Under the pieces are notes generated by a model that was not told the DNA's origin, made no database searches, and saw nothing but the letters and a program-made list of their open reading frames with translations. The translations under genes and the position numbers were made by a program. From contig CAJYTK010000006.1 of the NCBI GenBank assembly GCA_913777615.1, forward strand, positions 1 to 64,000: a stretch of 64,000 nucleotides of DNA, in the 5' to 3' direction. Shown here in pieces: positions 43,118 to 51,879 of the stretch (position 1 is its first letter; each line of letters begins with the position of its first letter). The DNA is from an uncultured Agrobacterium sp. (GTDB lineage Bacteria > Pseudomonadota > Alphaproteobacteria > Rhizobiales > Rhizobiaceae).

Positions 43118-44191
43118 TTACCCGTTACCGAGTTGATCTACTGTGACTCCGAGGGCATCTGCCAACACCAGCCTGCCGTGGTCCGGCATTAACCTAAGGC
43201 CCGACCGGATAGCCTCCTGCCACGCTTCTCCACGCCCCCACGCCTCGTGGTACGCGTCAGCTAGCAAATAGCTTTGCCGCGTTTCGGCAAGCGCCTCAGA
43301 CAGTAAAGAAGCCTGTACGAGGTCCTTGTCCCTCTTGGCACGCCCAAGGACGTCTGTGCGCCTCCTAGACGCCACGATCAACTTGTGCACGGCATACCGC
43401 TCGGGAGAAGGGATATTTACGCTCACGCCCTCCCGGTGGAGCAAGACGGTCCGCACGGGCTCGTAAATCAGGAAGTCCAAGAACCGCAAGTTTTCGGCAG
43501 AGGCGCCTCCAAGTGCAGGCATAGGGGATGGCTTGCCCGTGTAGTCATCCGATCCACGGTTCGTCGTCAGGAACTCGACCCGGTAGTTAACCGAATTCGA
43601 AAACGAAACGATTTTTGCCTTGTCGGCGTGGTGGGGGACTGCCCGGAACGTGCTGTCTATCGATCTCAAGAGGTCGAGGATCGGAGGCAGGCTGTCCTCG
43701 ACTTCGGCCGAGATGGCGAAGTCCTGCGCGAAGTCAGCGTCACCTGTTTGCATAGAGGTACTTGGGAGTCGAACACCAAGAAGGCCGGCATAGCAACTGA
43801 AAGCCACGGAACCGACGACGAGCGCTCTTAAACGGAATAATCCCGCATCGGCAAGGACTTTGGTCACCTCACCTGCGAACCGATCCGGCGCTGACAACCC
43901 GCCGCTGCGCAGGAGCATAGTGACGAGCTTGCGCCGCTCCCGGATATCGTCTTTCACTTCCTTGTGGGCTTGCACCCGTTTAGTGATGTCTGCATCATCC
44001 TCTGGGCCGACATATGTCCGCTTGTCCTTGCCTTCAGGGGTAGGAAGATCAAAATACCAGTAATTACGGCCCTTGACCGGAACGGAGACAAACCGACCTT
44101 CAAGGGGGAAGTCTGCCCTAAACTGAGCATCGAAGGTTCGCTGCGCGAGTTCAGCGAATGCCGTTCTGTAAACGAGGTCAATCTGTTTCAT
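43118..44191 (-). CDS. nucleotidyltransferase of the GSU2403 family
   Basis: A 357-residue protein of the NTP_transf_8/GSU2403 group within the nucleotidyltransferase superfamily. The active-site-like segment reads ALVVGSVAFSCYAGLLG, followed by an acidic GDADFAQDFAI (about residues 125-155), and later RVEFLTTNRG. The C-terminal half is helical. Related minimal nucleotidyltransferases act in toxin-antitoxin and abortive-infection systems, but this family has no proven role and no partner gene is adjacent. A 10-bp inverted repeat lies just upstream. Confidence 0.75.
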   Translation of the reverse strand: MKQIDLVYRTAFAELAQRTFDAQFRADFPLEGRFVSVPVKGRNYWYFDLPTPEGKDKRTYVGPEDDADITKRVQAHKEVKDDIRERRKLVTMLLRSGGLSAPDRFAGEVTKVLADAGLFRLRALVVGSVAFSCYAGLLGVRLPSTSMQTGDADFAQDFAISAEVEDSLPPILDLLRSIDSTFRAVPHHADKAKIVSFSNSVNYRVEFLTTNRGSDDYTGKPSPMPALGGASAENLRFLDFLIYEPVRTVLLHREGVSVNIPSPERYAVHKLIVASRRRTDVLGRAKRDKDLVQASLLSEALAETRQSYLLADAYHEAWGRGEAWQEAIRSGLRLMPDHGRLVLADALGVTVDQLGNG

Positions 44192-44200
44192 TATCGATCC

Positions 44201-44232
44201 AGTTATAATGAATTTGCAAAAACATTATAACT
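44201..44232. promoter_or_regulatory. inverted repeat upstream of the nucleotidyltransferase gene
   Basis: AGTTATAATG (44201-44210) and CATTATAACT (44223-44232) are perfect 10-bp arms around a 12-bp A/T-rich spacer. The repeat starts ten bases before the start codon, and each arm resembles a -10 element. It is likely to be an operator or overlapping promoter. Confidence 0.55.
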
Positions 44233-45161
44233 AGGTGCGGGGTTGTCAATGCTTCGCTCTTTATCTTCTTCTCGTACATGAGAAGCCACTCTGAGGTCGT
44301 GTGAAAATCCATCTCGCCGTACCCGGACCACGATGAGGATGAAATCAGCGATACTGTCCATGCTCATCGCAGGGATACGCACGACTATTCTTTTCCTCTT
44401 CGGCTGGACATTCTAACAATGTCGTCATTACGGTAATCTTCCGTGTTGGTAGCTTTCGATCCATACTGTCGATCCCGATAGATGAGCAAGAAGCTTGTTA
44501 CCAGGAAAGTTTCGCAAACGGAATTCCAGCTAACGCATTGAATTTGTTCCATAATAAATGTTATGCGATATAACTTTGTAGCGCCCATTTAGTAATGCGA
44601 CAGTTGGGCCGGATAGAAATGCGACACTCTCCTCACAAAACGGAATGGGCGCCGCGCGGAATAGTTCCTCGCCAATGTCATGTTTCGCGATTTCCGCGCA
44701 ACAATGCCCATATCGCAACCTACTCGAGAGTTGGATACGGTTGGGAACTCACTCACCCCTAAACCGCCTGGCGTAGCGCCGCCGTCGCGGGCTCTCGCCG
44801 AGCAGGTATGGAATTAGCTCCAAAAACCAAAATCGATCGCTGTGGCTAAAGTCACCGTAAAGTTTTTGAATCAGGACGAAGTCTCCGGACTAATCACGGC
44901 GAACGTCGGCGGCCAAGAAAGCCTTCGGCTATTTCGGCAGTGTCACACCGGCGACCTTCTCAGCGAGAGCTCCTCCGCCTTACTAGAAACGCCGTTAAGC
45001 ATGTCATACGCTCCGGGGCAAATTGCCCTCTGGGTTGCCCAAATGGCACACGATTGGCGGCTAGGGCTGTATCTGACCTCACTTGACGTTCCCGCCGGCC
45101 TTTTGAAGCCAAAAACGCCGCCGTTATGCGGCAATCCACAAACTTCATGCTTCACAACGCC
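44233..45161. other. 930-bp gap with a possible IS21-type end
   Basis: No convincing gene. AATGCGACA occurs twice, at 44594-44602 and 44618-44626. Such short repeated TGTCGCATT units are typical near the ends of IS21-family elements, so a remnant end is possible, but no transposase gene is present. The frame open from 44842 into tetR is not protein-like. Confidence 0.3.
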
Positions 45162-45203
45162 AAAACTAATGATATTAGGAAATAAACAAACAGCATTAGT
45201 TTT
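45162..45203. promoter_or_regulatory. operator region of the tetR gene
   Basis: AAAACTAATG (45162-45171) is repeated inverted as CATTAGTTTT (45194-45203). Inside it CTAATGATATTAG (45166-45178) is a perfect palindrome. It lies immediately before the tetR start, as expected for autorepression. Confidence 0.55.
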
Positions 45204-45210
45204 AGAGGTT

Positions 45211-45804
45211 ATGGTGGCGAGAGCCGGTTTGAACAAAGACAAGATCATCGCCGCGGCGGGTCGGCTTGCAGATGACGAGGGCTTCGAAAGCCTCACACTA
45301 GCGGCCGTTGCCCGAATCTTCGACGTCCGGCTACCTAGTCTCTACGGACATGTGGCAAATCTACACGAGCTCAAAAAGGGTGTTGGCCTTTTAGCGCTCG
45401 ACTCTCTGGCCGAGAGGACAGAAGAGGCGATAGCGGGCCGCGCGGGCAAGGATGCCCTGGTTGCTCTCGTCAACACACATCGCGACTTTGCGCGACAGCA
45501 CCCAGGGCTGTTCCAGGCCTCGCGCTATCCACTCGATGCGCAAAGCGCGGCCCTCAGCGGCGGGGCGCGCCTAGCCCGGGTCAATCACGCGATGCTGCGC
45601 GGATACTCGTTGAGGGATGAGGATCGCGTGCACGCCACCCGGTTGATCGGTTCGTTCGTCCTGGGCTTTTCCCTTCTAGAGTTGGCCGGAAGCTTCAGTC
45701 ACAGCGACCCTGAGCCCGAACTCTCATGGAAGCGCGACGTCGAAGGTCTCGATGGCCTGCTCCAAAGCTGGGCGGGCCAAAGAAACATAGCTGAAAGCAT
45801 TTGA
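45211..45804 (+). CDS. TetR-family transcriptional regulator
   Basis: A 197-residue regulator with an N-terminal TetR helix-turn-helix (KDKIIAAAGRLADDEGFESLTLAAVARIF...PSLYGHVANLHEL) and a C-terminal helical WHG/TetR_C domain (HRDFARQHPGLFQ...GSFVLGFSLLELAGSF). The frame is open upstream to 44842, but the first recognisable residue follows the ATG at 45211. It lies three bases before the SGNH hydrolase gene, so both form one operon controlled by the palindromes just upstream. Confidence 0.85.
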   Translation: MVARAGLNKDKIIAAAGRLADDEGFESLTLAAVARIFDVRLPSLYGHVANLHELKKGVGLLALDSLAERTEEAIAGRAGKDALVALVNTHRDFARQHPGLFQASRYPLDAQSAALSGGARLARVNHAMLRGYSLRDEDRVHATRLIGSFVLGFSLLELAGSFSHSDPEPELSWKRDVEGLDGLLQSWAGQRNIAESI

Positions 45805-45807
45805 AAG

Positions 45808-46989
45808 ATGACAAACTCGGAACTCACCACGTCGGTGCCAATAGAACCTTCCCTTCTGCGCGGCTTCGTTCAGCTTGAACACACCGAGTTCGGACTGCTC
45901 CCTCACCGGCTTCCCGCCCGGGCCCGTGCGCAATGCTCAGACTCCACGCTGGCGATGGTAGAAGCCGAGCCGTCGGGCGTCCGGCTGGTTTTTGACACCG
46001 CAGCGACCGCCATCGAGCTCGACGTCATGACCTTGCGGCGACAGATTGTGGGCGTGCCACCTCGCCCGGTGGGCATTTATGACCTGTGTGTTGATGGTCA
46101 CCTTTACTGCCAGCAATCCGTCAGGGACGCGGCTATCCTGCGCCTTGATATGGCTTCTGGAACCACGGTTCGGGAACCGGCGGGTGCTCAGACCCTACGG
46201 TTCGAAGATTTGCCAAGCACAGAAAAGCGCGTCGAAATCTGGCTGCCCTATAACGAAGTCACCGAACTCGGGGCGCTTAGAGCAAATGCTCCTATCGTCC
46301 CGTCAAAAAGCCCGGAAAAGCCCGTCTGGGTTCACCACGGCAGCTCGATCAGCCATGGATCGAACGCTGCTTCGCCCACCGGGATATGGCCGGCGATCGC
46401 CGCGTCCGCCGCAGGCTTCGATCTGATGAATATGGGGTTTGGCGGCAATGCCCTTCTCGATCCCTTCACGGCCCGAGCCATACGAGACCGACCGGCGGAC
46501 ATCATCAGCCTCAAGATTGGCATCAACCTTGTCAACGCTGACCTGATGCGTGTTCGTGCCTTCGTCCCTGCAGTGCACGGCTTTCTCGATACCATCAGGG
46601 ACGGACACCCCGAAACGCCGCTCCTGGTTGTGTCTCCGATTTATTGTCCTATTCATGAGATGACGCCAGGGCCAGGAACGTTTGACCTCGACGCCCTGGC
46701 CAAGGGCGAGACGACGTTTGTCGCCCTCGGCAAGCCGGAGGAAACGCGCGCCGGCAAGCTCAATCTGAGCATTGTGCGCGAACATCTCAAAGCCATCGTC
46801 GAGCAACGGGTTCGCGATGACGCCAATATGTACTATTTCGATGGGCTGCAGCTATACGGGGCGTTGGACCATGAGCGTCTGCCGCTGCCGGATCGACTGC
46901 ACCCCGACGCTGAGACGCACCGCCTTATCGCGGCCCGATTTGCGCCGGTCCTCCGACAAATAACGCCACGAGCGAAAAAACAGGCCTGA
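45808..46989 (+). CDS. SGNH/GDSL hydrolase
   Basis: A 393-residue esterase-like protein. The SGNH blocks are visible: nucleophile Ser in VHHGSSISHG, Gly block NMGFGGNAL, a GINLVN segment for block III, and DRLHPD for the Asp-His pair. An N-terminal beta-rich domain of about 170 residues precedes the catalytic domain, a layout seen in carbohydrate-ester hydrolases. There is no signal peptide, so it is cytoplasmic. It is co-transcribed with tetR. The substrate is unknown. Confidence 0.85.
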   Translation: MTNSELTTSVPIEPSLLRGFVQLEHTEFGLLPHRLPARARAQCSDSTLAMVEAEPSGVRLVFDTAATAIELDVMTLRRQIVGVPPRPVGIYDLCVDGHLYCQQSVRDAAILRLDMASGTTVREPAGAQTLRFEDLPSTEKRVEIWLPYNEVTELGALRANAPIVPSKSPEKPVWVHHGSSISHGSNAASPTGIWPAIAASAAGFDLMNMGFGGNALLDPFTARAIRDRPADIISLKIGINLVNADLMRVRAFVPAVHGFLDTIRDGHPETPLLVVSPIYCPIHEMTPGPGTFDLDALAKGETTFVALGKPEETRAGKLNLSIVREHLKAIVEQRVRDDANMYYFDGLQLYGALDHERLPLPDRLHPDAETHRLIAARFAPVLRQITPRAKKQA

Positions 46990-47139
46990 GCACCATGTGA
47001 TCGCCAAACTGGCCGGAAGTCTGTTCATCCAGGTTGCCAATCGATTCGCCGCGACGAACAAGAAAGATGCTCATCAGCCATTCCGCAGTGAAGGCTTGAA
47101 CGGCACTGTTACCATGATGTTAAGCGCAACGCCCATCAA

Positions 47140-47400
47140 AAGAAGCCCGGATTTACGCGGTGACTGTCCAGCCGACACTGTCTGGAAGAGGACGCGCTTA
47201 TGCGGCCTTGGGGAGCGAGAGATCGAACGAGTGGACAGCAGATGGTCCATCTCTTCGACAGTGAAAGCGAGACCGTATGCCTGTTCCTCAATGTCCTTCG
47301 CAGACACCGCAGGCGGATAAAAATCGGAACGAGTTGTGGACAGCCACCTGATGTAAGCGATGCCGCCCTCGTCCCTGATGACAGGCAGGCCAGAAACTGA
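47140..47400 (+). pseudogene. decayed WGR-domain gene
   Basis: The frame ALMRPWGARDRTSGQQM...HLFDSESETVCLFLNVLRRHRRR matches the second half of the WGR domain encoded at 24810-25148. An in-frame TGA at 47161-47163 and loss of the N-terminal half show that it is no longer functional. From 46990 to 47139 nothing else is supported. Confidence 0.7.
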
Positions 47401-47438
47401 CACGGATTTGGTATTGTTTCACTTTCGAGGATATTTCC

Positions 47439-47717
47439 ATGACTACCACCAATGAAATTGCCGACAAGATCGCCGCCGACAACGGCCTGACAAAGGTTCA
47501 GGGCAAGGCAATCGTCGAAGCCGTTTTTCGCGCTATTGCCGACGCAGCAAGCTCCGGCGCGGAAACCTCGATCCCTGGCTTCGGAAAGTTCAAAGTGAAG
47601 GCATCGCCTGAGCGCGAAGGGCGCAATCCTGCAACTGGCGAAGCCATGAAGATCGCGGCTTCCAACAAGCTGACCTTCGCGCCTGCCAAGGCGCTCAAGG
47701 ATGCACTGAACAAGTGA
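47439..47717 (+). CDS. HU-family DNA-binding protein
   Basis: A 92-residue histone-like protein that bends DNA as a dimer. It has the family pattern: N-terminal helices (NEIADKIAADNGLTKVQGKAIVEAVF), the SIPGFGKFKVKA strand and the R-NPATGEAMKIAAS DNA-binding arm. GAGGA precedes the ATG. It lies between the decayed WGR and DUF736 genes. Plasmid-borne HU proteins may adjust nucleoid structure or help replication or transfer. Confidence 0.93.
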   Translation: MTTTNEIADKIAADNGLTKVQGKAIVEAVFRAIADAASSGAETSIPGFGKFKVKASPEREGRNPATGEAMKIAASNKLTFAPAKALKDALNK

Positions 47718-47772
47718 CCCCTGGAGAGCCGCGCAATGGCGCGCGGGGCATTCCAGATCAGTCTAGGTTTGA

Positions 47773-47890
47773 TCAGAGCGAGATGAGGGAGAGGCTTACC
47801 TCCCCCTCAACCTCGATCGGCGTTGGGTAGATCGGGACCGGGAGGCTCGGGTTGTCGAGTGCATCGAGCGCCAGCACGTGGCGCCCGGTG
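47773..47890 (-). pseudogene. decayed 3' end of a DUF736 gene
   Basis: Read leftward, one frame gives LDNPSLPVPIYPTPIEVEGE, clearly related to [20 protein letters not shown] of the intact DUF736 protein at 25942-26250. The N-terminal part is missing. It stops at 47773. The fragment is not a working gene. Confidence 0.7.
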
Positions 47891-47899
47891 TCTGATGAT

Positions 47900-47919
47900 G
47901 GGCTCGGTTTTGACCGAGC
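47900..47919 (-). terminator. hairpin downstream of the alpha/beta hydrolase gene
   Basis: GGCTCGGTTTTGACCGAGCC is a perfect 8-bp stem with a 4-nt loop, 15 bases after the stop of the leftward hydrolase gene. There is no T run, so termination efficiency is uncertain. Confidence 0.4.
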
Positions 47920-47934
47920 CGCCTGCATCCGCGG

Positions 47935-48879
47935 CTACATCTGCTTGTCGGTGACCGTCGCAAGCGGGGCGGCTTCGCTTTCTAGTGCGAGGCGCGCGCT
48001 CGGCCAAGCGCCCTTGTCGGCGCCAAGCGCATTTTGAAGCCACGCGAGCGTCAGACGCCGTGTCGCTTCCAGCACATCCGGTGCTTCAGTCTCTGTCTCC
48101 TTCGCGTCGAGCGCTGCGATCCCACCAAGGCCATGTCCGACCCCGTGCATCATCAGCATTGCCTCAGCGCCCGGTGCATCGTGGAATGCATCTGCATGCC
48201 ACTCAGGACCGCGGGTGGTAAAATGCGGATTGTCCATATCACCGCAAACGACGAGGCTGAGTGTCGTCAGGGTCGAGAAATTGACGTCGAAGAACGGAAA
48301 CCGGGCAGCACTCTCAGGCGTCATGTCCTTGCCGCCGCGTCCTGGTGTTGTCAGGAGAACGCCCGCCGAGATGCGTGGATCGGAAAAATCCTCACCATTC
48401 ACCTGTGCGCCGAGCAGGAGCCCGACGGTGTGGCCGCCAAAGGAATGACCCACCGCGCCGATGCGTGCATGATCCATCCGCCCAGCAACGGCCGGCGCCT
48501 GTCTCTCGATCTCCGGCAGTTGGTCCAGGATCGCCTTCATCTCCTCGACACGCTCACGCCAGAAGAAAGGCGCGCCGGGTCCATCTGACGGCAGGCCGCC
48601 GACCCGAGAACTCGCATGCGTCGGCTGGATCACGACGAACCCTCTTTCCGCCCAGAACTGGACAAGGGGAGCATAGCCGTCCTTTGACGGGATATAGTTG
48701 GAAGGGCCGTAACCATGCGACAGCAGCACGATCGGCAGCTTGTCGCCGCTTGCGGGCGCGGTCAGACGCAGTTCCAACGGCTGGCGGCCCGACATCGAAA
48801 GACGGATCGGCGTGTAGGCCACGGTGAGAGTGGCATCAGGCGTCGGAATATGCTTTGCGAGATTGATCAGATTGTTCAT
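47935..48879 (-). CDS. alpha/beta hydrolase (chlorophyllase/dienelactone-hydrolase-like)
   Basis: A 314-residue cytoplasmic hydrolase. The nucleophile elbow is GHSFGGH, a likely acid is Asp in VVCGDMDNPHF, and the His is in MHGVGHGLGG; the oxyanion region is LLSHGYGPSNY. It is followed upstream, on the same strand, by an SDR gene 39 bp away, so the two may be co-transcribed. The substrate is unknown. Confidence 0.82.
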   Translation of the reverse strand: MNNLINLAKHIPTPDATLTVAYTPIRLSMSGRQPLELRLTAPASGDKLPIVLLSHGYGPSNYIPSKDGYAPLVQFWAERGFVVIQPTHASSRVGGLPSDGPGAPFFWRERVEEMKAILDQLPEIERQAPAVAGRMDHARIGAVGHSFGGHTVGLLLGAQVNGEDFSDPRISAGVLLTTPGRGGKDMTPESAARFPFFDVNFSTLTTLSLVVCGDMDNPHFTTRGPEWHADAFHDAPGAEAMLMMHGVGHGLGGIAALDAKETETEAPDVLEATRRLTLAWLQNALGADKGAWPSARLALESEAAPLATVTDKQM

Positions 48880-48918
48880 GGGTCCAGACCTTCAAAGGTA
48901 GATTTCGATTGGCGATGA

Positions 48919-49677
48919 TCAGGCGAGCAAATGACCGGCTTCGCGAAATGAGGTTTCCGCGTCGGCCCCCGCGGGGATCTTCATCGGCGCGTCGATCTCT
49001 GTCACAGACCGCCAGACGGCCTCTGCAACCGCCTCCGCAGTGGTGACTTGCGCGCCCGAACGCAGCTTCGTCATGTAGTCGTCGACGAAGGCGGCATATG
49101 GCTCGGGAATTTCCATGCCCATGCGCGAGACAGCATTCTTGCCGAAGCCCGTCGTCGGTGCAGAGCCAGGTAGGACAAGTTTAGCACGGATGCCGAACAG
49201 CGATGCTTCCAGCGCGAGGCTCTCCGTAAAAGCGTTAAGGGCCGCTTTGCTGGCGCTATAGACTGAGAGCGCCGGTAAAGGCTTTATCGTGACGGCGGAG
49301 CTGACGTTGACGATGACGCCCGAGCGACGGACCCGCATCTGCGGAAGGACAGCCTTTGTCATCGCCATCGCGCCGAAGACATTTGTCTCGAACAGTTCGC
49401 GAACCTTCGACATCTCCGAACCTTCGAGCACATTGAGCATGCCGACGCCGGCATTGTTCACCAGAGCATCGATCGTGCCGGCGGCTTCGACGGCCTCAGC
49501 AATGCTGTCCGCGCTGGTGACATCCAACGGCAGGATTTCGAGCCTGTCGTTCGAAGGAAGCAGGTCGTTTCGCGGCGTGCGCATGGTTGCGACAACGTCC
49601 CACCCGGCGTCCAAGAATTTCTGTGCGATGGCGAGGCCGAAACCGGACGAGCAACCGGTAATGAGGATCTTTGGCAT
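48919..49677 (-). CDS. short-chain dehydrogenase/reductase
   Basis: A 252-residue SDR with TGCSSGFG as the NAD(P)-binding motif (residues 7-14), NNAGVGML, catalytic Ser in VNVSSAV and YSASKAALNAF. It diverges from an araC gene across about 100 bp, the usual arrangement for a regulator and its target. The substrate is unknown. Confidence 0.87.
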   Translation of the reverse strand: MPKILITGCSSGFGLAIAQKFLDAGWDVVATMRTPRNDLLPSNDRLEILPLDVTSADSIAEAVEAAGTIDALVNNAGVGMLNVLEGSEMSKVRELFETNVFGAMAMTKAVLPQMRVRRSGVIVNVSSAVTIKPLPALSVYSASKAALNAFTESLALEASLFGIRAKLVLPGSAPTTGFGKNAVSRMGMEIPEPYAAFVDDYMTKLRSGAQVTTAEAVAEAVWRSVTEIDAPMKIPAGADAETSFREAGHLLA

Positions 49678-49775
49678 GTTCCGTCTCCTGACATTTAAAG
49701 AGACTGAAGATGGACCTGATCACCCGGACGTGCTATATGCATACATCCGAGACTGTTTAGCGGAAGTCCGAATTG

Positions 49776-50678
49776 ATGGCCGATCCGGTTGCCGAAGTTG
49801 TTTCCTTGTTGAAGCCGAGCCCGTCGATCTCAAAGCTTGTGACGGGCGGCGGTCGGTGGCTGGTTGAGCGCACGGAGCTCGGAAGCCCGTTCTATTGCGC
49901 AGTGGTCGAAGGACGTTGCCTGATGACGATTGCCGGTCGTGAGCCATTGCTGCTCACTACGGGTGACTTTGTCCTGGTCCCCAAGATCTTCTCGTTCACG
50001 ATGAGCAGCATGGAGCCGCCGCCACGCGGCGCACTTCCCCAACGTCTGGAAACCAGCCCCGGCGTCTTTCGCCTGGGCGACCCGGAAGCGCCGGCTGAGA
50101 TCAAGGCACTGGTCGGGCATTGTGCTTTCGGCTCGGATGACAAGGCTCTTCTCGTATCGCTGCTGCCGGAGGTCATCCATGTTCATGGTGAAGAGCGACT
50201 GATGGCGCTTGTCGGCATGATCAACGAGGAGACGAGGGCTGATCGTGCCGCGCGCGAAATGGTGCTTCACCGTTTGCTCGAAGTGTTGTTCATCGATGCA
50301 CTACGATCGGCCGCAAGCGCCAAGGCACCGCCGGGTCTCCTGCGTGGCATGGCCGATCCACTGCTGGCGCCGATCCTGCGACGCATCCACGCAGATCCGG
50401 GTCGAAGCATGACGGTGGAGACGCTTGCCCAGGAGGCTGCCATGTCTCGTTCGACCTTCTTTGATCGTTTCCGCAATGAAGTAGGGGTTGCGCCGATGGA
50501 GTATGCGACCGCATGGCGTATGGCGCTCGCGAAAGAGTATCTCCGCGAAGATGTTGCCATGGCCGACATCGCCCAGCGCGTTGGCTATGGATCGACCAGC
50601 GCATTCAGCGTCGCCTTCAATCGGCATGTGGGAATGCCGCCTGGGGCGTATTCACGCGCAGTTGCTGCTGCGGCCTAA
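49776..50678 (+). CDS. AraC-family regulator with AraC_N cupin domain
   Basis: A 300-residue regulator with an N-terminal AraC_N (type II cupin) ligand-binding domain (VTGGGRWLVERTELGSPFYCAVVEGRCLM) and two C-terminal helix-turn-helix motifs (SMTVETLAQEAAMSRSTFFDRF, VAMADIAQRVGYGSTSAFSVAF). It probably controls the divergent SDR and hydrolase genes. I use the ATG at 49776; a TTG directly before it is also in frame. Confidence 0.87.
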   Translation: MADPVAEVVSLLKPSPSISKLVTGGGRWLVERTELGSPFYCAVVEGRCLMTIAGREPLLLTTGDFVLVPKIFSFTMSSMEPPPRGALPQRLETSPGVFRLGDPEAPAEIKALVGHCAFGSDDKALLVSLLPEVIHVHGEERLMALVGMINEETRADRAAREMVLHRLLEVLFIDALRSAASAKAPPGLLRGMADPLLAPILRRIHADPGRSMTVETLAQEAAMSRSTFFDRFRNEVGVAPMEYATAWRMALAKEYLREDVAMADIAQRVGYGSTSAFSVAFNRHVGMPPGAYSRAVAAAA

Positions 50679-50690
50679 CGCGTCCGACCC

Positions 50691-50856
50691 TTACCCACCG
50701 ATATAGGCGGCCAGCTCTTCAGGTGTTCCCTTGGGGAAAGCCTGCATCAGGAAATCAAGCAAGGCAGAGACCCGCGCGCTCAAGAGAAGCCGCGACGGAT
50801 AAAGCGCCCAGAGCGCGACCTCGGATCCTTTGATGTCGCCCCGGCGAGAAGCGTCA
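50691..50856 (-). pseudogene. 3' remnant of a second LysR-family gene
   Basis: Read leftward, the frame gives RGDIKGSEVALWALYPSR, then SARVSALLDFLMQAF and ELAAYIGG with a stop at 50691. It matches the C-terminal 50 residues of the intact LysR protein encoded immediately upstream (50868-51758). Everything N-terminal is gone, so this is the leftover of a tandem duplicate or of a recombination between relatives. Confidence 0.75.
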
Positions 50857-50867
50857 CGCCTTCAAAG

Positions 50868-51758
50868 TTATTCCTCGACATAGGCTGCTAGCTCATCGGC
50901 CGTCCCCAGAGGAAAGGCTTGCTTGAGATAGTCAAGGAATGCAGACACTCTCGCGCTGAGGAGACGACGTGATGGGTAGAGCGCCCACAGCACCGTTTCC
51001 GGCCCTTCGACATCTCCCCAACGAACCAACCGCCCCTCAGCGAGATCGTGGCTTACCAAAGACAGGGGAAGGCGCGCCGCGCCGACGCCCATGCGCACCG
51101 CATCGCGGACCATGGTCATAGAGGAAAGGCTGAGCACGGGATCGATTTGAAGACTGAGCCGCCCTGTCGGTGTGTTCATTGTCCATGACCTCGTTTGACC
51201 CGGCGTGCCGCGTATGACGACTGGCACAGTGGCTCTGCTGTCGTATGCGAGCTGTGGTGCCGCCACGACCACCAACCCGTCACGCAGGAAGGCGCGGCCC
51301 AACAGGCTCTCGTCTGGATCGGGGTTCACCCTGATAACGAGGTCGTATCCCTCCTCCACCATATCGACAGGGCGATCTTCGGTCGTCACCTCCATGCGCA
51401 CCTCCGGATACTTGAGGGAGAAGCCGGCAGCCAGCTTGCCCATGGCAGTTTGGGAGAACAGCAATGGCGCGCTGATCCGCAACCTGCCACGCGGCCTGTC
51501 TCCGCCAGACGCTATGGCGGCAGCAGTCTCTTCCAGTTCGATCAGCAGAGCACCCGCCCGCTCTTGAAGCGCCCGCCCCTCCTCCGTCAGCTTGAGCATC
51601 CGTGAGCCGCGTTCGAACAGCCGTAGGCCAAGGCTCGCTTCCAGTTCAGCGACCCGGCGCGAAAGCGTTGCCTTCGGCCGACCGGAAGCGCGGGCAGCGC
51701 GGCCGAAGCCGCCATGCCGGGCAACGGTGACAAAATCAACAAGGGCAGCCAAATCCAT
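50868..51758 (-). CDS. LysR-family transcriptional regulator
   Basis: A 296-residue LysR protein with an N-terminal winged helix (FVTVARHGGFGRAARASGRPKATLSRRVAELE) and a periplasmic-binding-like effector domain. It diverges from an NmrA-like gene across 121 bp. LysR proteins normally activate a divergent neighbour in response to a small co-inducer. Intact. Confidence 0.9.
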   Translation of the reverse strand: MDLAALVDFVTVARHGGFGRAARASGRPKATLSRRVAELEASLGLRLFERGSRMLKLTEEGRALQERAGALLIELEETAAAIASGGDRPRGRLRISAPLLFSQTAMGKLAAGFSLKYPEVRMEVTTEDRPVDMVEEGYDLVIRVNPDPDESLLGRAFLRDGLVVVAAPQLAYDSRATVPVVIRGTPGQTRSWTMNTPTGRLSLQIDPVLSLSSMTMVRDAVRMGVGAARLPLSLVSHDLAEGRLVRWGDVEGPETVLWALYPSRRLLSARVSAFLDYLKQAFPLGTADELAAYVEE

Positions 51759-51879
51759 GAGTGTTCCACCAGTGAGACGATGTGTCTATTTTTAGCGTCT
51801 ATTGGGTTGAATGTGAACCAGCCATAGTCGAGGTGTCTTCGAAACCGAAGTCGTTCACAGTAAACTAAGGAGAACCCCA

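Noticed and set aside
44842-45210. In-frame N-terminal extension of the TetR protein
   Set aside because: The residues are not TetR-like, and the operator palindromes lie within this stretch; the ATG at 45211 fits the family.
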